A DNA stretch of 64,000 nt from Ferrovibrio sp041906005 (GCF_041906005.1 NZ_JAYRJY010000002.1:335731-399730), one strand, 5' to 3'. Counted from the stretch's first letter, positions 16,959-25,469 are shown. The notes: generated from the letters alone by a model not told the origin. Program-made: numbers and translations.

Positions 16959-17657
16959 ATGATGCCTGCCAACGATATTCCCGCTTCCACCTGGCTGCCC
17001 GCCGCCCCGGATGCCAGCCACGCGCCCGGTTTCGCCAGTCTGGTGCTGCGCCTGCGGCTGGCCTTGCGGCGCGACCCCGATCCGCGCAAGCGCGAGCTGG
17101 TGGAACAGATCCTGACGGCGGCGGCCGAAAGCGAACAGCGACTGGTGGAGCAGCAGGCCCGCATCGACGAATTGCAGGCGATGTCGTCGACCGACGAACT
17201 CACCGGCCTGCCCAACCGTCGCGCCTTCGAGACCTTCATGACGGCCGAACTGGCCCGCGCCCGGCGCGAGCAGCGCGGCGGCTGCCTGGCCTTCCTTGAT
17301 CTCGACCGCTTCAAGGCGATCAACGACCGCCACGGCCATGCCGCCGGCGATGCCGTGCTGCGGCAGATCGCGTTGCGACTGCAGCCGGCCGCGCGCGCCA
17401 CCGACTGTCTCGCCCGCCTGCATGGCGACGAATTCGTGCTGGCCATGCCGGGCGCCAGCCTAGCCCAGGCTGAATCCCGCCTGGCCGACCTGACGGCGCG
17501 CATCGAGCGCCAGCCGGTGCGCCACGGGGATGCCCTGATCCCGGCCGGCCTGAGCTATGGCTTCGCCGCTTACGACGGCGATACCGACCTGCCGGCCCTG
17601 CTGCGCGACAGCGACCGGGCCATGTATGCCCGCAAGCAGGCGCGCCGTCAGAACTGA
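16959..17657 (+). CDS. GGDEF-domain diguanylate cyclase with HGDEF active site
   Basis: A 232-residue soluble protein: ~50 variable residues, a short coiled-coil-like helix (EQILTAAAESEQRLVEQQARIDELQAMSS) and a GGDEF domain from about residue 76 (STDELTGLPNRRAF). The active-site loop is HGDEF (155-159) rather than GGDEF, a change at the first glycine that may lower activity; metal and catalytic D/E are kept. An I-site RATD lies five residues before it. The start at 16959 has the ribosome site GAGGA 8 bp upstream; a further 45 residues upstream in frame lack one. Signals into c-di-GMP metabolism along with PleD. Confidence 0.88.
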   Translation: MMPANDIPASTWLPAAPDASHAPGFASLVLRLRLALRRDPDPRKRELVEQILTAAAESEQRLVEQQARIDELQAMSSTDELTGLPNRRAFETFMTAELARARREQRGGCLAFLDLDRFKAINDRHGHAAGDAVLRQIALRLQPAARATDCLARLHGDEFVLAMPGASLAQAESRLADLTARIERQPVRHGDALIPAGLSYGFAAYDGDTDLPALLRDSDRAMYARKQARRQN

Positions 17658-17751
17658 CACCCCTCCGGCGTACCTTCGGGCATAGCGCCATACCCTGCCG
17701 GCGCCCATCTTTTCTCGGTGCGTTGCCATGGCGGCGGCTTCCGGGCTAGAA

Positions 17752-17774
17752 CCGGTCATCCCCAGCATGACCGG
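17752..17774. promoter_or_regulatory. inverted repeat in the first ridA leader
   Basis: CCGGTCAT (17752-17759) and ATGACCGG (17767-17774) form an 8-bp perfect dyad with a 7-base spacer, ending at the ribosome-binding GGAAAGG, 11 bp before the start codon. It could be an operator or an RNA hairpin beside the ribosome site. Confidence 0.4.
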
Positions 17775-17785
17775 AAAGGCCAATC

Positions 17786-18247
17786 ATGAGCCACGACGCC
17801 CGCCTCGCCGCCCTCAAGATCGAACTGCCCAATCCCGCCGCGCCGGCCGCCAATTACGTGCCGACCGTGATCGCCGGCAACCTGCTGTTCGTGGCCGGCC
17901 AGATCACCATCTTCAACGGCGAAGTGCGCCATCTGGGCAAGCTGGGCGCCGACATGGATATCGAGACCGGCAAGCAGGCCGCGCGGCTGTGCGGCCTCAA
18001 TATCATTTCGCAGGCCCGCCATGCCCTGGGCGGCAGCCTCGACCGCGTGAAGCGCGTGGTCAAACTGGGCGGCTTCGTCAACTGCACACCCGATTTCATC
18101 GACCATCCGCAGGTGGTGAACGGCGCCTCCGACCTGATGGTGGAAGTGTTCGGCGATGCCGGCAAACATGCCCGCTTTGCCGTGGGCGCCGTGTCGCTGC
18201 CGCGCGGCGTGTCGGTGGAAGTGGACGCCATCTTCGAGATCGCCTGA
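17786..18247 (+). CDS. RidA/YjgF family protein, copy 1
   Basis: A 153-residue Rid-family protein. The family hallmarks LLFVAGQI near residue 30-37, the late ARFAVGAVSLPRGVSVEVDAIFEI strand with the active-site Arg, and the terminal Glu are present. Founding members deaminate reactive enamine/imine intermediates from PLP enzymes; other subfamilies have other roles and this one looks like the longer YjgH/RutC-distant group, so deaminase activity is not assured. A second, diverged copy starts 6 bp downstream. Confidence 0.88.
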   Translation: MSHDARLAALKIELPNPAAPAANYVPTVIAGNLLFVAGQITIFNGEVRHLGKLGADMDIETGKQAARLCGLNIISQARHALGGSLDRVKRVVKLGGFVNCTPDFIDHPQVVNGASDLMVEVFGDAGKHARFAVGAVSLPRGVSVEVDAIFEIA

Positions 18248-18253
18248 AGCGCG

Positions 18254-18721
18254 ATGTCAGGTTCCATCGCGGCGAAGCTGAAGGCCATGGGGCTGGAGCT
18301 GCCACCGGCCCCGCCGCCGGTGGCGACCTATGTGGGATTCGTCGCGACCGGCAAACTGGTGCATGTGGCCGGCGTGGGGCCCACCTGGGGCAGCGATATC
18401 CGCTATCGCGGCAAGGTGGGCCAGAGCCTGAGCACCGAGGACGGCTATGCGGCCGCAAGGCTCACCGGCCTCAATCTGCTGGCGCATATGAACACGGCTT
18501 GCGACGGCGAGCTTGACCGCATCGCGCGCTGCGTGAAGGTGCTGAGCCTGACCAACGCGGGGCCGGATTTCACCGAAGCCCATCGCGTGGCCAATGGTGT
18601 GACCGACCTGTTCGCCGAGCTGTTCGGCGCAGATGCCGTGCCAAGCCGCAGCGCCACCACCGCGCCATCGCTTCCCTTCGACATCGCCTTCGAGGCCGAT
18701 GCCGTATTCCTGTTGCATTGA
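18254..18721 (+). CDS. RidA/YjgF family protein, copy 2
   Basis: A 155-residue paralogue of the previous gene with the same fold markers (KLVHVAGVGPTWG; VPSRSATTAPSLPFDIAFEADAVF, which retains the Arg). Identity with copy 1 is only partial, so the two belong to different subgroups and may act on different imines or form a mixed trimer; both ideas are inference. It is followed closely by a glycerophosphodiesterase. Confidence 0.87.
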   Translation: MSGSIAAKLKAMGLELPPAPPPVATYVGFVATGKLVHVAGVGPTWGSDIRYRGKVGQSLSTEDGYAAARLTGLNLLAHMNTACDGELDRIARCVKVLSLTNAGPDFTEAHRVANGVTDLFAELFGADAVPSRSATTAPSLPFDIAFEADAVFLLH

Positions 18722-18732
18722 GATCCGAGATC

Positions 18733-19488
18733 ATGAGCAAACGCGAATTGCCCAAATGGCTGACCAAGACCCCGGTGGCCCATCGCGGCCTGCATGACAT
18801 CGCCAAGGGCGTGCCGGAGAATTCGCGGCTGGCTTTCCAGAAGGCCATAGAGGCCGGCTTTGCCATCGAGACCGATGTGCGCATCACCGGCGACGGCCAG
18901 GTGGTGGTGTTCCACGATGCCGATCTCACGCGGCTCTGCGGCCGCGAGGGCATCGTGAAACACATGCCGCTGGCCGAACTGAAGCCGCTGACGCTGCTGG
19001 GCACGAACGAGACCGTGCCGAGCTTCCGCGACCTGCTGGACCAGGTGAAGGGCCAGGTGCCGCTGGTGGTGGAGATCAAGAAGGACAAGGGCGAGCTGCC
19101 GGGCCAATTAGAGGACAGTGTGGCCCGCATGCTGCAGCATTATCCCGGCCCCTTCGTGGTGCAGTCATTCAATCCGCGCACCGTGAAATGGTTCCAGAAG
19201 CATGCGCCACAAATCGTGCGCGGGCAGATCTCGACCAACCTGGCCGACATGACCAAGGACCTGAGCTGGTTCACCCGGTGGCAGCTCAAGCGCGCCCTGA
19301 TGAATGGCTACGGCAACCCCGATTTCCTGGCCTATGACGTGCGCGACCTGCCATCCGAGATCACGGCGGCAGCGCGGCGGCGTGGCTTGCCTATCTTAAG
19401 CTGGACCGTGCGCACGCCGACCGAACGCGCCCGCGCGGCGGCCCATGCCGACAATGTGATCTTCGAGGATCTGTCAACGGCGGCATGA
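18733..19488 (+). CDS. glycerophosphodiester phosphodiesterase, cytosolic type
   Basis: A 251-residue GDPD without signal peptide, so probably cytosolic, unlike the one at 6612. Motifs: TPVAHRGLHDIAKGVPENSRLAF (catalytic His-Arg-Gly and PENS), AIETDVRITGDGQVVVFHDADLTRLCG, and C-terminal LPILSWTVRT. It would release glycerol-3-phosphate from phospholipid breakdown products. The ATG at 18733 is preferred over a TTG at 18718 that overlaps the previous stop. Its own stop overlaps the next gene (ATGA). Confidence 0.92.
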   Translation: MSKRELPKWLTKTPVAHRGLHDIAKGVPENSRLAFQKAIEAGFAIETDVRITGDGQVVVFHDADLTRLCGREGIVKHMPLAELKPLTLLGTNETVPSFRDLLDQVKGQVPLVVEIKKDKGELPGQLEDSVARMLQHYPGPFVVQSFNPRTVKWFQKHAPQIVRGQISTNLADMTKDLSWFTRWQLKRALMNGYGNPDFLAYDVRDLPSEITAAARRRGLPILSWTVRTPTERARAAAHADNVIFEDLSTAA

Positions 19489-20672
19489 CACGCAGAGCGG
19501 ATTCCAGCAAGCGGATTCAACTGCGCAGTCTGAAGCGCGTTGCCGACCTGACTGCTGCCGACTGGGACCGTTGCGCCGGCCGGGATAACCCCTTCGTCGC
19601 CCATGCCTTCCTCGATGCGCTGGAGCAATCGGGCTGCGTGACGCCGCGCACCGGCTGGCAGCCGGTGCATCTGGTGGCCGAAATCGATGGCGCCGTTGCC
19701 GGCATCCTGCCGCTGTACGTGAAGGGCCACAGCCAGGGCGAATATATCTTCGACCATGGTTGGGCCGAGGCCTATGCCCGCGCCGGCGGGCAGTATTATC
19801 CCAAGCTACTGTGCGCCGTGCCCTTCACACCGGTCACCGGACCGCGCTTCCTCGTGGCGCCGGGGCGGGATTTCGACGCCGTCGCTTCCGCGCTGGTGCA
19901 GGGCGCGCAGGGTATCGCGCGCCAGCATGGCCTCTCCTCGCTGCATGTGAATTTCCTGCCCGACGATCAGGCGCGCTGGGCCGGAGAACAACCCGATCTG
20001 CTGCTGCGGCTGGGCGAGCAGTTCCACTGGCGCAACGATGGCTATGCCGATTTCGAGGCCTTCCTAGCCCAGCTCGCCTCGCGAAAGCGCAAGGCAATCC
20101 GCAAGGAACGGCGCGAGGCCGTGGCCGCCGGCATCGAGATCGTGACGCTGCAGGGTGCCGCGCTGCAGCCCGAACATTGGGATGCCTTCTTCGAATTCTA
20201 CATGGATACCGGCAACCGCAAATGGGGCCGGCCGTATCTCAACCGCGACTTCTTCACCCGCCTGCATGAAACGATGGCCGATCGCATCGTGCTGGTGATG
20301 GCGCGCCGCGCGGGCCGCTGGATCGCCGGGGCCTGGAACATGCTGGGCAGCGATGCGCTTTATGGCCGCAACTGGGGCTGCATCGAATACCATCCCGGGC
20401 TGCATTTCGAATGCTGCTACTACCAGGCCATCGACTATGCCATCCGCCATGGCCTCGCCCGCGTGGAGGCAGGCGCACAGGGCGAGCACAAGCTGGCGCG
20501 CGGCTACCTGCCGGTGCCGATCCATTCCGCCCACTGGATGGCCGATCCGGGTTTCCAGCAGGCGGTTGCGCGCTATCTGGAGGAAGAACGCGCCTACATG
20601 GCCGGCATGATCGAGGCGCTGGACCAGCATTCACCTTTTCGTCAGGTGCAGGCCGAGCCGGAAACGGAATAG
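19485..20672 (+). CDS. FemAB-like/GNAT acyltransferase (DUF482 family)
   Basis: A 395-residue protein of the DUF482 / FemAB-like family, related in fold to peptidyltransferases and GNAT enzymes. Typical stretches: NPFVAHAFLDALEQSGCV, VAEIDGAVAGILPLYVKGHSQGEYIFDHGWAEAY, then KRKAIRKERREAV and the C-terminal GLARVEAGAQGEHKLARGYLPV, all strongly conserved in this family. The natural substrate is not established in the family. It overlaps the GDPD gene by 4 bp and so is cotranslated with it. Confidence 0.88.
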   Translation: MTRRADSSKRIQLRSLKRVADLTAADWDRCAGRDNPFVAHAFLDALEQSGCVTPRTGWQPVHLVAEIDGAVAGILPLYVKGHSQGEYIFDHGWAEAYARAGGQYYPKLLCAVPFTPVTGPRFLVAPGRDFDAVASALVQGAQGIARQHGLSSLHVNFLPDDQARWAGEQPDLLLRLGEQFHWRNDGYADFEAFLAQLASRKRKAIRKERREAVAAGIEIVTLQGAALQPEHWDAFFEFYMDTGNRKWGRPYLNRDFFTRLHETMADRIVLVMARRAGRWIAGAWNMLGSDALYGRNWGCIEYHPGLHFECCYYQAIDYAIRHGLARVEAGAQGEHKLARGYLPVPIHSAHWMADPGFQQAVARYLEEERAYMAGMIEALDQHSPFRQVQAEPETE

Positions 20673-20722
20673 CCTGCTTCGGCCCAGCCGGCTAAGATCG
20701 GCGAAAACAACGGGAGGAATCG

Positions 20723-21151
20723 ATGGCTGCTTTGCCGCATGATGCCGGCTGCATCTTCTGCAAGATCGTGAAGGGCGACGCGCCCAGCTTCAAGCTCTAT
20801 GAAGACGACCTCACCTTCGCGATCATGGACATCAACCCCTTCATGCCCGGCCATGCCCTGGTGCTGAGCAAGGGCCATTTCGCCAACCTGCACGAGGCCA
20901 GCGACGAAAGCGTCGCCGCCGTGGCACGTACGGCGAAGAAGATCGCCGCCGCCGTCAACGAAGCCGTGAAGCCAGACGGCATCAATATCGTGCAGGCCAA
21001 CGGCCAGGGCGCGGCGCAGTCGGTGCTGCATTACCATGTGCATGTGCTGCCGCGCCGCTTCGGCGACAATGGCAGCCTGAACTGGAACCTGACACCGGGC
21101 GATCACGAAGGCATTGCGAAACTGGCTGCCGATATCCGGGCCTGCCTGTGA
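20723..21151 (+). CDS. HIT-family protein
   Basis: A 142-residue histidine-triad protein. CIFCKIVKGDAPSFKLYEDD opens the fold and the catalytic triad is HYHVHVLPRR near residue 101-110. Such proteins are nucleotide phosphoramidases or hydrolases, usually acting on purine nucleoside substrates. GGGAGGAAT forms a strong ribosome site before the ATG. The stop overlaps the GTG start of the next gene. Confidence 0.93.
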   Translation: MAALPHDAGCIFCKIVKGDAPSFKLYEDDLTFAIMDINPFMPGHALVLSKGHFANLHEASDESVAAVARTAKKIAAAVNEAVKPDGINIVQANGQGAAQSVLHYHVHVLPRRFGDNGSLNWNLTPGDHEGIAKLAADIRACL

Positions 21152-21819
21152 TCCGCCTTGCCGTCGTCGCCCTGGCGCTGGCGTTTGTTGCCCTGCCCGC
21201 TGCGGCGCAGGACCTGGCCGCATCCTGCCGCGCGGAAGCCCAGCGCGGCCTGACCCAGGCCTGCCAGGCGGCCATCGCCAGGGAACCGCGCGATCCCGCC
21301 CTGCATGCCCTGCTCGGCGAAGCCTATTTCGCCAGCGGATTCTATGGCGATGGATTGCAGGCTTTCCGGCAGGCCATCATGGTGTCAAATGGCGCGGCCG
21401 AATACCGCTACCGCTATGCCGGCTATGCCGCGCTGATCAACGAATACCCGCAGGCCGCCGCCGAGCTGGAACTGCTGGTGAAAACCGAACCGGATCATGT
21501 GAAAGCCTGGACCCTGCTGGCTGATTGCTACCGCTACATGAAAGACAAGCCGCAGGCCGTGCGGGCCGGACGCCGCGCCGCCGAACTGGGCGATGCGGCC
21601 GAAGCCTATGCGCTCGGCGTGCGCTATGGCAGCGGCGACGGCGTGCCGGCCGATGTGCGGGAGGAACTGCGCTGGCTGGAGCGCGCGGCGAAAAGCGGCT
21701 ATGTCGCTGCCATGCAGGAGCTGGCCCGGCTCTATGCCGAGGGTGCCCCCGGCCTGCCCGCCGATCCGGTCAAGCAGCACCAGTGGGAAGACGCCGCCCG
21801 CAAGGCAATGAAGTACTAA
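21148..21819 (+). CDS. secreted TPR/Sel1-repeat protein
   Basis: A 223-residue protein with a signal peptide (IRLAVVALALAFVALPAAAQ). TPR-like helices follow (PRDPALHALLGEAYFASGFYGDGLQAFRQAI; KAWTLLADCYRYMKDKPQAVRAGRRA), and two Sel1-like repeats end the protein (AEAYALGVRYGSGDGVPADVREELRWLERAA; AAMQELARLYAEGAPGLPADP). Repeat proteins of this kind act as periplasmic scaffolds; no partner can be named. The start is GTG overlapping the HIT stop. Its stop overlaps by 4 bp the convergent dppC-like gene. Confidence 0.85.
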   Translation: MIRLAVVALALAFVALPAAAQDLAASCRAEAQRGLTQACQAAIAREPRDPALHALLGEAYFASGFYGDGLQAFRQAIMVSNGAAEYRYRYAGYAALINEYPQAAAELELLVKTEPDHVKAWTLLADCYRYMKDKPQAVRAGRRAAELGDAAEAYALGVRYGSGDGVPADVREELRWLERAAKSGYVAAMQELARLYAEGAPGLPADPVKQHQWEDAARKAMKY

Positions 21820-22754
21820 CGCAGCTTGGGATTCAGCGCGTCACGCAACCAGTCGCCCAGCACGTTCACCGCCAGCACCAGCAGCACCAGGGTCAGCGCC
21901 GGGAAGAAGGTGATCCACCATTCGCCGCTGAACAGGAAGCTCTGGCCGACGCGGATCAGCGTGCCCAGCGAGGGCTGGGTTGGCGGTACGCCGACGCCAA
22001 GGAAACTGAGCGTCGCCTCTGACAAAACCGCCAACGCCAGGCCCACGGTCGCCAGCACCAGCACCGGCCCCAGCGTGTTGGGCAGTACATGGCGCAGCAC
22101 GATCACCCAGTCGGGCTGGCCGATCACGCGTGCGGCTGCCACGTAATCCTTGTTGCGTTCCACCAGCGCGGCCGACCGGGCGACGCGGGCGAATTGCGGC
22201 CAGTCAGCGATACCGATAGCGAAGATCAGCACAAAGATGGCGATTTCGTTATGCAGCTCGCGCGGCAGCGCCGTGCGGGTGACGCCGTCGATCATCAGCG
22301 CGATCAGGATGCTGGGGATGGTGAGCTGTACATCGGCCGTACGCATCACCACGATATCGAGCCAGCCGCCGCGATAGCCGCACAAAACACCCAGCAGGGT
22401 GCCGAACACCGCCGCGAAGGCGATGGCGGCGAAGCCCACCAGCAGCGAAATGCGGCTGCCATACAGGATGGTGGACAGCAGGTCGCGGCCCTGGTCGTCG
22501 GTGCCCAGCAGATAGGTCGCCTTGCCCTGCCCGGTCCAGGCCGGCGGGGTGAAGGCATCCATCAGCTTGAGCGCGCCGGGATCGAAAGGATTGAATGGCG
22601 CCACCGCCGGGGCGAAGACGGCCGCCAGGATGATGGTCAGCGCCACGATGGCGGCCACCACCACCGCTGGCGAGCGGCGGAAGCTGTAGGCCAGGTCGCT
22701 GTCATACCAGCGGCGCAGGGTTGCCACGGTATTGCTCATCGCAGCATCGCTCAT
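21816..22754 (-). CDS. ABC transporter permease, DppC/OppC type
   Basis: A 312-residue inner-membrane permease of the peptide/nickel import class. It has the N-terminal helix and extracytoplasmic PFNPFDP region typical of DppC, and the permease EAA-loop motif VAAARVIGQPDWVIVLRHVLPNTLGPVLV that docks the ATPase. The start is placed at the ATG that overlaps the dppB-like stop (ATGA); a longer frame extends only into that gene. It is the last gene of the operon; no ATPase gene follows, since the next gene is convergent. Confidence 0.92.
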   Translation of the reverse strand: MSDAAMSNTVATLRRWYDSDLAYSFRRSPAVVVAAIVALTIILAAVFAPAVAPFNPFDPGALKLMDAFTPPAWTGQGKATYLLGTDDQGRDLLSTILYGSRISLLVGFAAIAFAAVFGTLLGVLCGYRGGWLDIVVMRTADVQLTIPSILIALMIDGVTRTALPRELHNEIAIFVLIFAIGIADWPQFARVARSAALVERNKDYVAAARVIGQPDWVIVLRHVLPNTLGPVLVLATVGLALAVLSEATLSFLGVGVPPTQPSLGTLIRVGQSFLFSGEWWITFFPALTLVLLVLAVNVLGDWLRDALNPKLR

Positions 22755-23743
22755 GTCGCCCTCCCCGCCGCCCTGGCGCGATCGATGCGCAGGCGCGGAT
22801 CGATCAGGAAATAGATCAGGTCGACAGCGAGATTCAGCACCACGAACATGGCGCCCACCATCACCAGATAGGCCGCCATCACCGGAATGTCGGCGAAACC
22901 GACCGCCTGGATGAACAGCAGCCCCATGCCGGGCCATTGGAATACCGTTTCGGTGACGATGGAAAACGCGATCAGCGAGCCGATCTGCAGGCCGACGATG
23001 GTGATCACCGGCATCATGGTGTTTTTCAGCGCATGGCGGAAATGCACGATGCGATCGGTCAGCCCGCGTGCGCGGGCGAATTTGATGTAGTCGGTACGCA
23101 GCACTTCCATCATTTCGGTCCGTACCAGACGCAGCACCAGCGTCAGCTGATACAGGCTGAGGGTGATGGCCGGCATGATGATGGCGGCCCAACCGGATTT
23201 GGTGAGCAGGCCCGTGCTCCACCAGCCCAGCGAGACCACCCCGCCACGGCCAAAGCTGGGCAGCAGGTCGAACTGCACCGACAGCAGATAGATCAGGCCG
23301 ATGCCGATCACGAAGGTCGGCAGCGATACGCCGATCAGGCTGGATGTCAGGATGAGCTGGCTGATCCAGCTATCGCGCCGCAAAGCCGTATAGACGCCCA
23401 GCGGCAGGCCGACAGCCAGCGCCAGCAGGGCGGAGAGAAAAACCAGTTCCAGCGTTGCCGGCAGGCGTTCCTGGATCAGGGCGGCAACCGGACGTTTCAG
23501 GCGATAGGACAGGCCGAAATTGCCTTCGGCGGCATTGACCAGGAAACGGCCGAACTGGACGATGGCGGGATCGTTCAGGCCAAGCTGCTCGCGCAGTTCC
23601 TGGCGGTCGGTCGTGGTGGCTTCCTGACCCACCATATTGTTGATGGGGTCACCGATGTAGTTGAACAGCAGGAACGCGACCAGCGCGACGGCAAGCATCA
23701 CGACCGCCGCCTGGGCCAGGCGTCCGACAATATAACCGAGCAT
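22751..23743 (-). CDS. ABC transporter permease, DppB/OppB type
   Basis: A 330-residue permease starting MLGYIVGRLAQAAVVMLAVALVAFLLFNYIGDP, the usual DppB N-terminus. Six membrane segments and the coupling loop YIKFARARGLTDRIVHFRHALKNTMMPVITI are present. Paired with the DppC-type partner 3' of it, it forms the import channel for peptides, nickel or opine-like solutes. Separated from the binding-protein gene by a stable hairpin. Confidence 0.93.
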   Translation of the reverse strand: MLGYIVGRLAQAAVVMLAVALVAFLLFNYIGDPINNMVGQEATTTDRQELREQLGLNDPAIVQFGRFLVNAAEGNFGLSYRLKRPVAALIQERLPATLELVFLSALLALAVGLPLGVYTALRRDSWISQLILTSSLIGVSLPTFVIGIGLIYLLSVQFDLLPSFGRGGVVSLGWWSTGLLTKSGWAAIIMPAITLSLYQLTLVLRLVRTEMMEVLRTDYIKFARARGLTDRIVHFRHALKNTMMPVITIVGLQIGSLIAFSIVTETVFQWPGMGLLFIQAVGFADIPVMAAYLVMVGAMFVVLNLAVDLIYFLIDPRLRIDRARAAGRAT

Positions 23744-23767
23744 GGGCTTTACGTGCTGAATAAGGCC

Positions 23768-23794
23768 GCCGCCCCCGGCAGAACCGGGGGCGGC
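23768..23794 (-). terminator. intercistronic hairpin after the binding-protein gene
   Basis: A perfect 11-bp stem (gccgcccccgg / ccgggggcggc) with a 5-base loop lies between the binding-protein stop and the dppB start. There is no real U-run, so it likely protects the upstream mRNA or causes partial termination, giving more binding protein than permease, a known trait of such operons. Confidence 0.7.
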
Positions 23795-23802
23795 AGATCC
23801 GA

Positions 23803-25413
23803 TTACTTCATCTTGGCGAAATGGAAACGCGGCACGTTGTCCGCGATGATCGGCATGTCAAGCTTCTCGCTCATCGCCCAGTTCAGCACCTGGTGGTGCA
23901 GCGGCAGGTAGATGACCTCGTCATTGACGATGCTCCAGGCATCGGCGATCAGCTTGTCGCGCTTGGCCTGGTCCAGCTCGCTCAGCATGCCGTTGATCAT
24001 GCCGTCCAGCTTCGGGTTCGAGTAGTTGGTGAAGTTCCAGGTGCCGTTCTTGCCATCCGGAGTCTGCACCAGATACGAGAACACGTAGTGACTGTCGAAG
24101 GTCGGCACGCCCCAGCCGAGCAGGAAGAAGCTGGTATCCTTCTTCTGCAGCTTGGGGAAATGCAGGGTCTTCGACTGCGCCGCCAGATCGACCTTGATCC
24201 CAACCTGGGCCAGCATGCCGACCACGGCCTGACACACGCCTTCGTCGTTCACATAGCGGTCGTTCGAGCAATCGAGCCTGACGCCGAAACCGTTCGGATA
24301 GCCGGCCTCCTTGAGCAGTGCCTTGGCCTTGTTCACGTCGTACGGCAGGCGCTTGTCGATCGCCGTGTCATAGCCATGCACGCCCGGCGAGGTGATCATG
24401 CCCGCGATCACGGCGTCGCCGCGCATGATCTTCTGCTGGATCGCCTGCATGTCGATGGCATGATACATCGCCTGGCGCACGCGCTTGTCGGCGAAGGGAT
24501 TCTTGCCTTTCACATCGGCATACTTCAGTTCCGGACTGCCGACATCGAGACCAAGGAAGATCGAACGGATCTCATTGGTCTTCTTCACCTGCAGGCCGGG
24601 CGAACGCTTAACGCGCTCCACGTCCTGCACCGGCACGTCGAGCACGAAATCGAGCTGGCCCGAGATCAGCGCGGCCACGCGGGTCGCCGGCGTGGTTATC
24701 GGGGTGTAGACAATCTCGTCGATATTGTGCGGATTGTCCTTCAAACCCCACCAGTTCGGGTTCCTCGCCATCACGGTGCGGACATCCTGCTCACGCAGTT
24801 TCAGCATGAACGGGCCGGTGCCGTTGCTGTTGCGGACAGCGAAGGTCTCTTCCTTGTCCTTGTAGGATTGCGGATTGACCACGTTGTTCTTCTCTGCCCA
24901 GGCCTTGGACATGATGAAGATATTGGCGATCTGGTTCGGCAGGATCGGATTCGGACCATTGGTCTCGACATGCACGGTCTGCGCGTCGACCTTCTTCACG
25001 TCCTTGATGCTGGCGATGTAGGTCTTGAAATCCGAGTTCGGATGCTGGGCACGCTTGACCGAGAAGACCACGTCGTCGGCGGTGAAATCGCTGCCGTCAT
25101 GGAACTTCACGCCCTGGCGCAGCTTGAACTCCCAGGTGGTGTCGTTGACCGGCTTCCACGAGGTGGCCAGCGCGGGCACGAATTTCAGGTCGGCGCTGTA
25201 GCCCACCAGACCTTCATAAGTCTGGAAACTGCCGGTGCGGGTCAGACCCTCGTTCTGGCTATGCGGGTCCATGGTGAGATAGTCACCCTGACTGGCCCAG
25301 CGCAGCGTCTTGGCCTGCGCAAACGCCTCTCCCCCCATCAACGGCATCGCCAGCGGCGCAGCCAGTGCAAAAGCGCCGGCCAGCAATGCAGCCTTCAATC
25401 GGAACACGACCAT
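23803..25413 (-). CDS. ABC transporter substrate-binding protein, peptide/nickel family (SBP_bac_5)
   Basis: A 536-residue periplasmic binding protein with a signal peptide (RLKAALLAGAFALAAPLAMPLMGGEAFAQ). Family marks: TLRWASQGDYLTMDPHSQNEG, then GYSADLKFVPALATSWKPVNDTTWEFKLRQGVKFHDGSDFTADDVVFS, the cluster-5 signature. The ligand could be a peptide, nickel complex or opine. The start at 25413 has an AGGAGG ribosome site 5 bp upstream; a 12-residue longer frame would start before it. The leader folds into competing hairpins (25414-25469). Confidence 0.93.
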   Translation of the reverse strand: MVVFRLKAALLAGAFALAAPLAMPLMGGEAFAQAKTLRWASQGDYLTMDPHSQNEGLTRTGSFQTYEGLVGYSADLKFVPALATSWKPVNDTTWEFKLRQGVKFHDGSDFTADDVVFSVKRAQHPNSDFKTYIASIKDVKKVDAQTVHVETNGPNPILPNQIANIFIMSKAWAEKNNVVNPQSYKDKEETFAVRNSNGTGPFMLKLREQDVRTVMARNPNWWGLKDNPHNIDEIVYTPITTPATRVAALISGQLDFVLDVPVQDVERVKRSPGLQVKKTNEIRSIFLGLDVGSPELKYADVKGKNPFADKRVRQAMYHAIDMQAIQQKIMRGDAVIAGMITSPGVHGYDTAIDKRLPYDVNKAKALLKEAGYPNGFGVRLDCSNDRYVNDEGVCQAVVGMLAQVGIKVDLAAQSKTLHFPKLQKKDTSFFLLGWGVPTFDSHYVFSYLVQTPDGKNGTWNFTNYSNPKLDGMINGMLSELDQAKRDKLIADAWSIVNDEVIYLPLHHQVLNWAMSEKLDMPIIADNVPRFHFAKMK

Positions 25414-25469
25414 AAAAAGCCTCCTTATTGTTATGCGACGACAACACAAGGCTTTTTGGGGAAAAACCC
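25414..25469 (-). promoter_or_regulatory. leader RNA with a hairpin that takes in part of the ribosome site
   Basis: On the mRNA, AAAAAGCCT (25457-25449) pairs perfectly with AGGCTTTTT (25422-25414), which includes the last AGG of AAGGAGG and runs up to the start codon; the loop is 26 nt. The same AAAAAGCC arm can instead pair with GGGTTTTT (25469-25462) through a CCCC tetraloop with one mismatch. The two folds are mutually exclusive. Sequence is observed, switching is inferred. Confidence 0.5.

Noticed and set aside
18718..18732. TTG start for the second glycerophosphodiesterase
   Set aside because: It overlaps the previous stop and adds five residues of no family value; the ATG at 18733 is more likely.
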